Source of the DNA: Limnohabitans sp.
GTDB taxonomy: Bacteria > Pseudomonadota > Gammaproteobacteria > Burkholderiales > Burkholderiaceae_C
Assembly: GCF_023910625.1 (NCBI RefSeq)
Contig: NZ_JAAVVW010000002.1
Location: 358,024-422,023 of the forward strand
Length of the DNA: 64,000 bases
Direction: 5' to 3'
Shown here: piece by piece, positions 27,000-35,745 of the stretch
How positions within the stretch are numbered: the stretch's first letter is position 1
Layout: each line of letters opens with the position of its first letter
Translations under genes and position numbers: made by a program
The notes under the pieces: generated by a model
What the model saw: only the letters and a program-made list of their open reading frames with translations
Told to the model about the DNA's origin: nothing
Databases searched by the model: none

Positions 27000-27635
27000 T
27001 CAAGCCACCAAATCGAAGCCCTGCGTTTCCACGCTCAGAAAAGCTTCGGTGAATGCGGCCAAGTGGGCATAAAAAACAGCCGCAGGATGCGCCCGCAGCG
27101 TTTGGCACATTTGCGGCACCCACGGCTGCAGATGCTGGCTGAAAAATGCCATTTGGTGCGTGAGGTTGGCCACGGCCACATCGTCCCCGGCAATCAGGTA
27201 GCGCATGACTTCGAAGACATAGGCCACATGGTCTTCGGTGTCGGACATGCCCTCGCCTTTGCCCAGGCCCAAGGCTGCCAGGTCGTCGCGCAGCTTGACC
27301 AATGGTTTTTCGTTCAAAAAGCCGCTGAGGTAGTGCGAGCCATACAGGTAAACCTCGGGCTTGCCCACCCCACCAAACAGGCGGTTGTATTCGGCCACCA
27401 CCTGATCGTGGTTCAGGCTGCGTGCGCTGGCCACCAGGTCGCGCCAAGGCTCTTCCAGAAAACCACCTGCATCGGGGGCCTCGGTCACGGCCACCTGCAA
27501 TTGGCCCAGCAAATCGGCCGATGGCGCGGCATAAAGCAGCTGCGACAGCAGGCCGTACACCTCGGCGCGGGCGGTTTCTTCGTCCAGCGCATGGCTGCTG
27601 GCGGACAGGTTCAGGTCTGGGCTCATGGCAAGCAT
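27000..27635 (-). CDS. TorD family molecular chaperone
   Basis: A 211-residue all-helical protein of the TorD/DmsD family, with EYNRLFGGVGKPEVYLYGSHYLSG (a variant of the family E-x4-F-x3-GP motif) and TEDHVAYVFEVMRYLIAGDD. These chaperones hold molybdoenzyme precursors until the cofactor is inserted and the Tat signal is free to act. The likely client is the alpha subunit at 19668-22628. The ATG at 27635 directly follows the stop of the ferredoxin gene, and a second ATG at 27626 is equally possible. The TRAP operon separates it from the structural genes. Confidence 0.88.
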   Translation of the reverse strand: MLAMSPDLNLSASSHALDEETARAEVYGLLSQLLYAAPSADLLGQLQVAVTEAPDAGGFLEEPWRDLVASARSLNHDQVVAEYNRLFGGVGKPEVYLYGSHYLSGFLNEKPLVKLRDDLAALGLGKGEGMSDTEDHVAYVFEVMRYLIAGDDVAVANLTHQMAFFSQHLQPWVPQMCQTLRAHPAAVFYAHLAAFTEAFLSVETQGFDLVA

Positions 27636-29786
27636 TTATCGGGTTTTGGGAGGCAGTTGGCCATCGGTGATGCGCACCTGGTTCTCGTCGGTGAACATGT
27701 CCACCACGCGGCAGTCGCCGCACATTTTCAGGCGTTCCAGCGCGGCGCCTTGGAACATGCTGTGGCCAGTCAGGCGACCCAACATGGTCTCAATCGCTTT
27801 GAGGGTGCCAAAGGGTTTGGCGCAGCGGATGCAGGCATACGGCGGGCTGCTGTGCACCACGCGGGGCTGCGTCCGTTCGGCCAGCAGCGACAGGCGCGGC
27901 TGCAGAGTGATCGCGTTTTCGGGGCAGGTCGTGGCACACAGACCGCATTGCACGCAGTTTTTCTCGACAAACCGCAACTCGGGCTGCAAGGGGTTGTCTT
28001 GCAGCGCCGACGAAGGGCAAGCGCCCACGCAGCTCATGCACAGCGTGCACTTGCTGCCGTCCACCGTGATGCTGCCCAAAGGCGACCCCGCGGCGGGCAA
28101 GGCGAGTGCCTTTGGGCGCGAGGCCTCGTCCATGGCCATCACGGGCGACTGGGCCATCAGGTGGTCGATGACCAGCTCCAGGTTGCTGCGCTTTTCGGCT
28201 TGCACCGCGTGACGGGCGGCGACGGCAGGGCCTGTGGGCAGGCTGGCGGTCTTGAGGCTGCGGGCGCACAGGCGCTGCAAATCACCATCCAAAGATGTGG
28301 CGGTTTTGGCTTCGATGAGCTGGAAATGCACGCCGGTGTAGCCCAGGCCGTTGAGCAAGCTTTGCGCCACGGCCATTTGCTCAAGGAGCGCGGCGCGGTA
28401 TTGCGGCGCTTCTTCGGTGGTGAGCAGCACCATGACCTGGCGAGCGCCATAGGCCACGGCCGACAGCCACAGCTCCATGCCCACACTGGCGGTGTGCCAC
28501 AGGGCCACGGGCATCACGCGGGCAGGCACGCCTTGCATCACGCCCAGCTGCGCACCCCGACCCAGCTCGTCGATCAGCGCCTGGCCTTTGTCTTGGCTGT
28601 GCAACAGCAAAGCAGCATCGCGCCCGCCAGCGGCTTGGTAGGCCCAGAGCAATGCGCGGATCTTGGCCCCCTGCTCTGCCGGGCGCGGGTAAGCGTAAGT
28701 CAGGGCCCCAGTGGGGCAAGCCGTGGTGCAAGCGCCGCAGCCCACGCACAGGTTGGGGTTGACCACGATTTGCTGGCGGCTCTTGTCGGAGCGCACGGCT
28801 TCGGCCGAGCAAATGTCAATGCAGGCGCTGCAACCGACTTGTTCGTTGCGGCTGTGGGCGCAGAGCTTTTGTTTGTAGGCAAAAAACCGGGGCTTTTCAA
28901 ACTCGCCCACCAGTTCGCGCACCTTCAGCAAAGTTGGCAGGTCTTGTCCATCCCAGCGGAAGTAGCCTTGCGGCAAGGCGTGTGAGGTGAAGGTGGGCGA
29001 TGCTTGGTCGCCACGCAAGTCCAGCACCACATCAAAGCGCTCGGTTCGCGGACGGGCGTCGCGGCTGAAGTCAATAGCACCTGCGGCATCGCACACCTTG
29101 ACGCAGTCGCGGTGCGATGTGCAGCGTGACAAGTCCACCTGGTAATCCAGGCCAATGGCCTGCTCGGGGCAGGCGGCCACGCAAGCGTTGCAGCGGGTGC
29201 ACAGGTCCAGGTCAATCGGGTTGCTGGCGTCCCAGGTCACATCAAACGCACCCAGCCATCCGCTCAGGCTTTGCAAGCGCCCGGCCACCACGGGATGACG
29301 CCGTTCCTGACTGCCCCCGGCGTTACCCGGGCCTTGCGCAAAAATCGTGACCTGCATCGCATCTGACAAGAAACTGGCGGCGCGTTCGGCCACATCGATG
29401 GCCCCGATGATGAGCACGCGGCCTTCGCTTTTGTAGGTGACGGTGGCCACCGGTTCGGGTTCGGGCAAACGGGCAGCGGCCAGCAGTGCGGCCATTTTGG
29501 CTGTGGCGTGCGCGGCTTCACGGCCCCAGCCGCCGGTTTCGCGGATGTTGACAAAGCGGATGGGCGAAATCGCGCCTTCGGTTTGCTCGGCCAGTTCACT
29601 GAACAGGCGTTTTTCTTGGGTGCAAGCCACCACCACGGTGTCGCCGGTTTTCACGGCTTTTTGAAATTGTCCAGCCTCGCGGCGGCACAAGGTGGTGTGC
29701 AGCGTCAGGTCTTCACCCAGTGCTTGGCCCAGGGCTTGGGCTTGCAGGGGCATGGTTTGGTTGCAGTTGCAAATCAGGGTGGTCAT
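27636..29786 (-). CDS. Multi-cluster 4Fe-4S ferredoxin protein of the formate dehydrogenase cluster
   Basis: A 716-residue soluble protein with at least five 4Fe-4S motifs: CTRCNACVAACPEQA, CSACIDICSAEAV, CVGCGACTTACPTGA, CTLCMSCVGACPSSA and CVQCGLCATTCPENA, plus an incomplete set in CTSHRDCVKVC and an N-terminal CNCNQ. Between the cluster domains are regions without cysteines, including about 380-560. Proteins of this type accompany TorD, DUF3305 and DUF3306 genes next to membrane formate dehydrogenases, for example in Shewanella. It may transfer electrons or take part in enzyme maturation; the reaction is not known. It overlaps the DUF3306 stop by 74 bp. Confidence 0.85.
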   Translation of the reverse strand: MTTLICNCNQTMPLQAQALGQALGEDLTLHTTLCRREAGQFQKAVKTGDTVVVACTQEKRLFSELAEQTEGAISPIRFVNIRETGGWGREAAHATAKMAALLAAARLPEPEPVATVTYKSEGRVLIIGAIDVAERAASFLSDAMQVTIFAQGPGNAGGSQERRHPVVAGRLQSLSGWLGAFDVTWDASNPIDLDLCTRCNACVAACPEQAIGLDYQVDLSRCTSHRDCVKVCDAAGAIDFSRDARPRTERFDVVLDLRGDQASPTFTSHALPQGYFRWDGQDLPTLLKVRELVGEFEKPRFFAYKQKLCAHSRNEQVGCSACIDICSAEAVRSDKSRQQIVVNPNLCVGCGACTTACPTGALTYAYPRPAEQGAKIRALLWAYQAAGGRDAALLLHSQDKGQALIDELGRGAQLGVMQGVPARVMPVALWHTASVGMELWLSAVAYGARQVMVLLTTEEAPQYRAALLEQMAVAQSLLNGLGYTGVHFQLIEAKTATSLDGDLQRLCARSLKTASLPTGPAVAARHAVQAEKRSNLELVIDHLMAQSPVMAMDEASRPKALALPAAGSPLGSITVDGSKCTLCMSCVGACPSSALQDNPLQPELRFVEKNCVQCGLCATTCPENAITLQPRLSLLAERTQPRVVHSSPPYACIRCAKPFGTLKAIETMLGRLTGHSMFQGAALERLKMCGDCRVVDMFTDENQVRITDGQLPPKTR

Positions 29787-30444
29787 GTTCGGGGTGCGCG
29801 TTGGCGTGGGGCTGAATCACGGGGCTGACCGATCCTGCCAAATCGGGCAGGGAAGGCGGCGACTGTGCCACAACTGGCGAGCCTTGCGGGGCCGCAGGAC
29901 TTTGCTCAGGGTTTCCACCGGGGTCTGCAGCAGGGCTGACAGCAGTCGACACAGGCTCGGCCGTGGGCGCAGTCTTGGCCGCCGCTTCATCGGGTCTGTC
30001 GAACAAACCCAGCAACTGCGCACCCACCATTTTTTGCAGCATGCCTGCGGGCATGGGGTCGGGTGTGTTGTAGTCGCCGATGTAGATGTCGAGGCCGTCC
30101 ATGACATTGAAATGCGGGTCGGTGAACAGTTTTTTCATGGCCACATTGCGCACATCGGCGGTCACGCCGGGCCGCATGAAAGGCTGAAAGTCCGAGGACG
30201 GGGTCAAGGCGCGTGCGTCGTTCAGGCTGGGCAAGGGCTCGGCGGGTAACTCGCTGGACTTCGCTTCGGTTGCACCCGACTCAGTCTCTTGGGCCGCAGC
30301 CTTGGAACTTTGCAACGATTGGGACGATCCAGTCAATTCAGACGACTCGACCGGACTCGCCGGGATGGCAGGTTCGGCCACCGGCAAGCCCTTGGCCACG
30401 GATTGCTTGCGCTGCGACCAGCGGCTGAAAAAGTGCTCGCTCAT
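29713..30444 (-). CDS. DUF3306 domain protein
   Basis: A 243-residue protein starting MSEHFFSRWSQRKQ. The conserved DUF3306 core covers about residues 75-155, with SDFQPFMRPGVTADVRNVAMK and MDGLDIYIGDYN; the flanks are low complexity and rich in Ser, Pro and Ala. Genes of this family lie beside DUF3305 and formate dehydrogenase accessory genes. Its start overlaps the DUF3305 stop by 4 bp, and its tail overlaps the ferredoxin gene by 74 bp, an unusual length of overlap. Function unknown. Confidence 0.85.
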   Translation of the reverse strand: MSEHFFSRWSQRKQSVAKGLPVAEPAIPASPVESSELTGSSQSLQSSKAAAQETESGATEAKSSELPAEPLPSLNDARALTPSSDFQPFMRPGVTADVRNVAMKKLFTDPHFNVMDGLDIYIGDYNTPDPMPAGMLQKMVGAQLLGLFDRPDEAAAKTAPTAEPVSTAVSPAADPGGNPEQSPAAPQGSPVVAQSPPSLPDLAGSVSPVIQPHANAHPEHDHPDLQLQPNHAPASPSPGPSTG

Positions 30445-30998
30445 GGGCCCTGCCTCCCGCCCTTGCGCTTGTCCGTTGTACTGACCGAGGCGGGCTGACC
30501 AAAGCGGTCGGTCAGGCCCTGAAAACTTTGCGGGCGCTGCCGGCGCTTGACTTCGGGCACATAAAAGGCGTCGGTGAAGGCCTGCAACCGGGCCACCACT
30601 TCGGGCGAGGCAGGGACGTTTTCCACGGTTTCCTGGGCATCGAGCCAGCGACCCGCGTCGTGGTAACTCAGACTCAGGGCTTGGGGCACAGCCTGCTCCT
30701 CCTGGCCATCCTGCCCTTGTTGCACACGCCACATGACAAAAAGACTGGGGGTGGGCGAGGTGAGGTTGAGCCAATAGCCTTCGGCGTCGTCGCTGAACAG
30801 CTCCAGCCGCCAAGCAGGGTAAAGCCACAGGGCTTCGCCATCGGTTTGACGCAGGCAGCGCGGGTTTTCACCAAACCCGGCTTCATGCGGCACCACATCG
30901 GCCAGCACCCAGCGGTGCGACTGCCAGCGGGACATGGCCCCTTGCACGGCTTCGCGGCGCATCAGCACCGCCATTTCGGAAACGACATGAACAGACAT
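30441..30998 (-). CDS. DUF3305 domain protein
   Basis: A 185-residue soluble protein with VLMRREAVQGAMSRWQSHRW at the N-terminus and WRLELFSDDAEGYWLNLTSP in the middle, both characteristic of DUF3305. The C-terminal part includes SPEVVARLQAFTDAFYVPEVKRR. The family always seems to keep company with DUF3306 and formate dehydrogenase maturation genes, and the same order (DUF3305, DUF3306, ferredoxin, TorD) is seen here. A maturation role is inferred. It starts 230 bp downstream of the NAD-type formate dehydrogenase alpha subunit. Confidence 0.85.
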   Translation of the reverse strand: MSVHVVSEMAVLMRREAVQGAMSRWQSHRWVLADVVPHEAGFGENPRCLRQTDGEALWLYPAWRLELFSDDAEGYWLNLTSPTPSLFVMWRVQQGQDGQEEQAVPQALSLSYHDAGRWLDAQETVENVPASPEVVARLQAFTDAFYVPEVKRRQRPQSFQGLTDRFGQPASVSTTDKRKGGRQGP

Positions 30999-31228
30999 TG
31001 GGCACTTTCTTTCAGCGGGGCTTGCCCCTTCATCAACCCAGCATGGTTTTGTTCAGCAAGGGTAAACGCAAAGCGAAAACCATGCGGCGAACGGGCTCGA
31101 AGCGGAAGGTGAAACGAGCACCGCGCATCTCGACGTTAATCAAAATCAATTCAACCGCCTTGGCCAGATCGGTCAGCCCACCGTGGGCGCAGCCGCATCA
31201 CCGGCCCATGGGCGCAAACCGCTGCCGA
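30999..31228. other. Intergenic stretch between fdsA and the DUF3305 gene
   Basis: These 230 bp have no supported gene. A minus-strand frame from 31197 to 31033 is open and reads LTDLAKAVELILINVEMRG and onward to LLNKTMLG, but it begins right after a stop and has only TTG or a late ATG as start. It may be a small unrecognised protein or the decayed end of one. The promoter of the DUF3305-DUF3306-ferredoxin-torD run should also lie here. Confidence 0.4.
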
Positions 31229-34021
31229 TCATGCGTTCACCGGGGTTGCCGCTTCCATCCGCACGGCGCAGTATTTGAATTCTGGGATCTTGCCAAACGG
31301 GTCCAGCGCCGCGTTGGTCAGCAAATTGGCCGCTGCCTCCTGATAAGCAAAGGGGATGTACACCGTGCCCAGCGGCGTGCCGTCGTCCTGGCGCAGCTGC
31401 AACAGCACCTTGCCGCGCCGCGAGGCAATGCGCACAAGCTGCCCGGCCTGCAACCCCAGCCGGCGCAACTCGCTGCCGTGCATCGAGGCCGTGGCCGCAG
31501 GCTCCAGCGCATCGAGCACACTGGCGCGGCGCGTCATGCTGCCGGTATGCCAGTGCTCCAGTTGCCGCCCGGTGATCAGCACCAGCGGGTATTTGGCATC
31601 GGGCAGCTCGTTGGCCGGGATAAGACTGGCGGGCACCAGCCGCACTCGACCGTCTGCCGTGGGAAAGTGGTCATGGAAGACGATCGGCTGACCCGGATCG
31701 TCTGCAGTCACACAGGGGTAAGTGACCGAGCCCGCGTCCAGGCGCGCCCAGTCGATGCCGCCAATGGCCGGGGCCATGGCCTGACGCATTTCTTCATAGA
31801 CCTCTGCCACACCCGCTTGCTCGCCTGCGTAGTGCCAGTTCAGGCCCATGCGCTGGGCGATCTGCTGGATGATCCATAAATCGGGCTTGGCATCGCCCGG
31901 CGGCAACACGGCTTGGCGGCCCATCTGTACCGTGCGGTCGGTGTTGCTGACGGTGCCGGTCTTCTCGGGCCAGGCGCTGGCGGGCAGCACCACATCGGCC
32001 AGCCAAGCGGTTTCGGTCAAGAAGATGTCTTGCACCACCAAATGCTGCAAGCTGGCCAACGCGTGGCGGGCATGGTTCAGGTCCGGGTCGCTCATGGCCG
32101 GGTTTTCGCCCATGATGTACATGCCGCGCACCTTGTGCGGGTCGGTGTCTGGCGCGAGGGCCTTGTGCATGATTTCGACCACGGTGTAGCCAGGTTGGTC
32201 GTCGAGCTTCGTGTCCCAGAACTTTTCAAACCAGTCGTGTGCTGACTTGTCGGCGACCCGTTGGTAATTGGGGTACATCATCGGGATCAGGCCGGCATCG
32301 CTTGCGCCCTGCACGTTGTTTTGGCCACGCAAGGGGTGCAGGCCGGTGCCGGGGCGGCCAATCTGCCCGGTGATGCTGGCCAGCGCAATCAGGCAGCGCG
32401 CGTTGTCGGTGCCGTGCACATGCTGGCTCACGCCCATGCCCCACAAAATCATGGCGGCTTTGGCCTTGGCGTAGGCCCGTGCCACTTCGCGGATGGTGTC
32501 GGCCGGGATGCCGCACACCGCGCTCATGGCTTCGGGTGTGTAGCCCTGCACATGGGCCTTGAGAGCGGCCACGTTGTCGGCACGCTCGCGCAAAAACTGT
32601 TCGTCGCACAGGTTCTCGGTGACGATGACGTGCAGCATGGCATTGAGCAGCGCCACATCGGTGTCGGCCTTGAACTGCAGGTTGCGCCAGGTGTGGCGAC
32701 CGATGTCGGTGATGCGCGGGTCGGCCAGCACGATGCGGGTGCCGCGCTGGGCTGCGTTCTTCATCCAGGTGGCGGCCACCGGGTGGTTGTTGGTGGGGTT
32801 GGCGCCGATGACGATGATGAGGTCTGAATGCTCGACATCGCGCACCGGGTTGCTGACGGCCCCTGAGCCCACCCCTTCGAGCAATGCCGCCACACTGGAC
32901 GCATGGCACAGGCGCGTGCAGTGGTCCACGTTGTTGCTGCCAAAGCCGGTGCGCACCAGCTTTTGGAACAAGTAGGCTTCTTCGTTGCTGCCTTTGGCCG
33001 AGCCGAAACCGGCGAGGGATTTGGGGCCGTGTTGGTCGCGCAGCGCATTGAGCGGCTGGGTGGCCAGATCGAGTGCTTCTTCCCAGGTCGCTTCGCGGAA
33101 CACTTCGCGCCAGTGGGTGTGGCCATCCAACAAGGACACATCTTTGGCCACCCCCGCTTTGCGGATCAGCGGTTGGGTGATGCGGTCTGGGCTGTGGATG
33201 TAGTCCATGCCAAAGCGGCCCTTGACGCACAAACGGCCTTCGTTGGCCGGGCCAGCGCGGCCTTGGACGCTGATGATTTTTTCGTCTTTGACCTGGAAAG
33301 TGACCAAACAACCCACGCCACAAAACGGACAGACCGAATCGACTTCGCGGTCCACCTTTTGCGGGCCCATGTGGGTCTTGGGCATGAGCGCGCCGGTAGG
33401 ACAAGCCTGCACGCATTCGCCGCAACCCACGCAACTGCTGCCCCCCATCGGGTCGGCCAGGTCAAACACCACTTGCGTGTGCGCGCCCCGAAAGGCCAGA
33501 CCAATCACATCGTTCACTTGCAGGTCGCGGCAAGCGCGTTCGCAGCGGTTGCACTGAATGCAGGCATCCAAGTTCACGGCCATGGCCGGGTGGGACAGGT
33601 CGGCAGGCACCGCCTCACGCTTGAGCGCTGCCAGTTGCGGGCGCACCTGCACGCCGTGGTGCTCGGCCCATTGACTCAGTTCACCGTGCGGGGCCTCGGC
33701 ACGGTCGTCCAGCCATTTGTGGCCCTGCTCGGGCAGATCGGCCAGCAGCATCTCCAGCACCATCTTCTGACTTTTGACAGCGCGCTCACTGTCGGTGCGC
33801 ACCTGCATGCCGGGCGTGGCGCTGCGGCAGCAGCTGGGGGCCAGGGTGCGCTCACCAGCCACCTCGACCACACAAGCGCGGCAGTTGCCGTCTGGCGCCA
33901 AGCCTTCCTTGTGGCACAAATGCGGGATGGCGATGCCGAGGTCTTTGGCGATGTTGAAAATGCTTTTGCCGGCAGGCGCTTCTACCGATTGGCCATTGAG
34001 GGTGAATTGAACGGTGCTCAT
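31229..34021 (-). CDS. fdsA: NAD-type formate dehydrogenase alpha subunit (FdsA-like)
   Basis: This 930-residue cytoplasmic subunit starts at MSTVQFTLNG. It opens with a NuoG-like 2Fe-2S domain (Cys36, Cys47, Cys50 and Cys64/65 in CHKEGLAPDGNCRAC), then CIQCNRCERAC and CVGCGECVQACPTG 4Fe-4S motifs, then the molybdopterin domain with CPFCGVGC and the catalytic Cys372 in TRLCHASSVAAL. There is no Tat signal. It oxidises formate and passes electrons to the FMN subunit FdsB, reducing NAD+. It overlaps fdsB by 4 bp (ATGA). The position after boxCBA suggests it consumes the formate made by BoxC. Confidence 0.95.
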   Translation of the reverse strand: MSTVQFTLNGQSVEAPAGKSIFNIAKDLGIAIPHLCHKEGLAPDGNCRACVVEVAGERTLAPSCCRSATPGMQVRTDSERAVKSQKMVLEMLLADLPEQGHKWLDDRAEAPHGELSQWAEHHGVQVRPQLAALKREAVPADLSHPAMAVNLDACIQCNRCERACRDLQVNDVIGLAFRGAHTQVVFDLADPMGGSSCVGCGECVQACPTGALMPKTHMGPQKVDREVDSVCPFCGVGCLVTFQVKDEKIISVQGRAGPANEGRLCVKGRFGMDYIHSPDRITQPLIRKAGVAKDVSLLDGHTHWREVFREATWEEALDLATQPLNALRDQHGPKSLAGFGSAKGSNEEAYLFQKLVRTGFGSNNVDHCTRLCHASSVAALLEGVGSGAVSNPVRDVEHSDLIIVIGANPTNNHPVAATWMKNAAQRGTRIVLADPRITDIGRHTWRNLQFKADTDVALLNAMLHVIVTENLCDEQFLRERADNVAALKAHVQGYTPEAMSAVCGIPADTIREVARAYAKAKAAMILWGMGVSQHVHGTDNARCLIALASITGQIGRPGTGLHPLRGQNNVQGASDAGLIPMMYPNYQRVADKSAHDWFEKFWDTKLDDQPGYTVVEIMHKALAPDTDPHKVRGMYIMGENPAMSDPDLNHARHALASLQHLVVQDIFLTETAWLADVVLPASAWPEKTGTVSNTDRTVQMGRQAVLPPGDAKPDLWIIQQIAQRMGLNWHYAGEQAGVAEVYEEMRQAMAPAIGGIDWARLDAGSVTYPCVTADDPGQPIVFHDHFPTADGRVRLVPASLIPANELPDAKYPLVLITGRQLEHWHTGSMTRRASVLDALEPAATASMHGSELRRLGLQAGQLVRIASRRGKVLLQLRQDDGTPLGTVYIPFAYQEAAANLLTNAALDPFGKIPEFKYCAVRMEAATPVNA

Positions 34022-35739
34022 GCTTTCACCACTGCGCCCACTTCGTGCGGAAAATAATCCAGCACACACCGTATCGGATTCGGCGCGGCCTGACCCAAGC
34101 CGCAGATGGATGCATCGCCCATGACCTGCGCCAAGTCTTGCAAAGTCTCGGCATCCCAGACTTCAGCCGTCATCAGTTGCGCTGCTTTGTCGGTGCCCAC
34201 ACGGCAGGGTGTGCATTGGCCGCAACTCTCGTGTGCAAAAAAGCGCATCACGTTCAGCGCAGCTTCGCGGGCACTGTCGTGTTGGCTCAGCACCATCACG
34301 GCGGCCGAACCAATGAAGCAGCCGTGCGGCTGCAGGGTGTCAAAGTCCAGCGGCACATCGGCCAAGCGCTCAGGCAAAATGCCACCGCTCGCCCCACCTG
34401 GCAGGTAGGCGTAGAGCGTGTGCCCCTCGGCCATGCCGCCGCAGTGTTCATCCACCAGTTCACGCAGCGTGATGCCCGCAGGCGCAAGCTTGACGCCCGG
34501 CTGCTGGACGCGGCCGCTCACGCTGAAGCGGCGCAGGCCTTGGCGGCCTTGACGCCCTTGCGCGGCAAAGCGCTCCGCGCCATGCTCGATCAGTTCGCGC
34601 ACCCAAAACAGGGTTTCAAAGTTATGTTCCAGGGTCGGGCGTCCAAACAGCCCGACCTCGGCAATGTAGGGCGGGCGCATGCGCGGCTCGCCGCGTTTGC
34701 CTTCGATGCTCTCGATCATGGCGGACTCTTCGCCGCAGATGTAGGCGCCCGCGCCACGGCGCAATTCGATGCGCGGCAAGGCACAAGGCGGGTTTGCCTG
34801 CAATGCGGCCAACTCTTCGGTCAACATCACGCGGGCCTCGTGGTACTCGTCGCGCAAATAGATGTAAACCGCCTCGCAACCCACCACACTGGCAGCGATC
34901 AGCACGCCTTCCAAAAAACGATGCGGGTCGGCCTCCAGGCAAGTGCGGTCCTTGAAGGTGCCGGGCTCGCCTTCGTCGATGTTCACCGCCATCAGACGCG
35001 GTCCGGGCTGGCTGCGCACGATGCGCCATTTGCGACCGGCCGGAAAACCTGCGCCACCCAGGCCGCGCAAGCCAGAAGACTCCAGCACCTGGATGACCGA
35101 TTCATGGTCTTTCAGGCCTGTGGCCACTTGCAAGGCCAGCTGGTAGCCCCCGGCTTTTTTGTAATCGTCGTAATGCAGCGCATGGGGCAAGGCCAGAGGC
35201 TGGATGTTGTTATCGCCCACCAGAAGGGTCACGCCTTCGGCCGTCGCCTGCGCCACTGCCTGCTGGCCCACTTGCGCCGCAGGCGCTTGCTCGCAGCGGC
35301 CCAAACAAGGCACGTTGACGACCTGCACGTCGCCCGACAGATCCCGCTGCAATTGGCGCAGCAAGCTGTCACTGCCCGCCAAACTGCAGCTCAAGCTGTC
35401 GCACACCCGCACAGTGATGCGCGGGGCCGGTGCATCGTCTTTCAGGATCTGAAAGTGGTGATAAAAAGACGCCACCTCGAACACCTCGACCACCGGCAAG
35501 CGCATCTCGGCGGCCAGCGCCACCATGTGGCGCTCAAAGAGAGCGTGGAAGTGGTCGTTCAACAGATGCAGGTACTCGATCAGCAAATCACGGCGGTGGC
35601 CACCTTCGGGTGGTGAACCGATCAAAGTATTCACCTCGGCGCGCGCATCGGGCGAGGCCTGACGACCTTTGAGCTGGGACCTTGGCTGGCGCAATTTCTG
35701 GCGAACTTGGTCGAGACCGATGTGGATGGTATTGGCCAT
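34018..35739 (-). CDS. fdsB: NAD-type formate dehydrogenase beta subunit, NuoE-NuoF fusion (FdsB/FdsG)
   Basis: This 573-residue protein fuses two parts. Residues 1-165 are a NuoE/FdsG thioredoxin-like 2Fe-2S domain with Cys113, Cys118, Cys145 and Cys149. The rest is NuoF/FdsB-like: GLRGLGGAGFPAGRKW (NADH site), NIDEGEPGTFKDR (FMN site), GAGAYICGEESAMIESIEG, and the 4Fe-4S motif ESCGQCTPCRVG. It takes electrons from FdsA and reduces NAD+. In Cupriavidus fdsG and fdsB are separate genes. The ATG lies only 6 bp after the boxA stop and has no clear ribosome binding site, which suggests translational coupling with boxA. Confidence 0.95.
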   Translation of the reverse strand: MANTIHIGLDQVRQKLRQPRSQLKGRQASPDARAEVNTLIGSPPEGGHRRDLLIEYLHLLNDHFHALFERHMVALAAEMRLPVVEVFEVASFYHHFQILKDDAPAPRITVRVCDSLSCSLAGSDSLLRQLQRDLSGDVQVVNVPCLGRCEQAPAAQVGQQAVAQATAEGVTLLVGDNNIQPLALPHALHYDDYKKAGGYQLALQVATGLKDHESVIQVLESSGLRGLGGAGFPAGRKWRIVRSQPGPRLMAVNIDEGEPGTFKDRTCLEADPHRFLEGVLIAASVVGCEAVYIYLRDEYHEARVMLTEELAALQANPPCALPRIELRRGAGAYICGEESAMIESIEGKRGEPRMRPPYIAEVGLFGRPTLEHNFETLFWVRELIEHGAERFAAQGRQGRQGLRRFSVSGRVQQPGVKLAPAGITLRELVDEHCGGMAEGHTLYAYLPGGASGGILPERLADVPLDFDTLQPHGCFIGSAAVMVLSQHDSAREAALNVMRFFAHESCGQCTPCRVGTDKAAQLMTAEVWDAETLQDLAQVMGDASICGLGQAAPNPIRCVLDYFPHEVGAVVKA

Positions 35740-35745
35740 GCGGGG

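Noticed and set aside
26931-28985. Plus-strand open frame of 684 codons opposite torD and the ferredoxin gene
   Set aside because: It is antisense to two recognisable genes and has no motif of its own.
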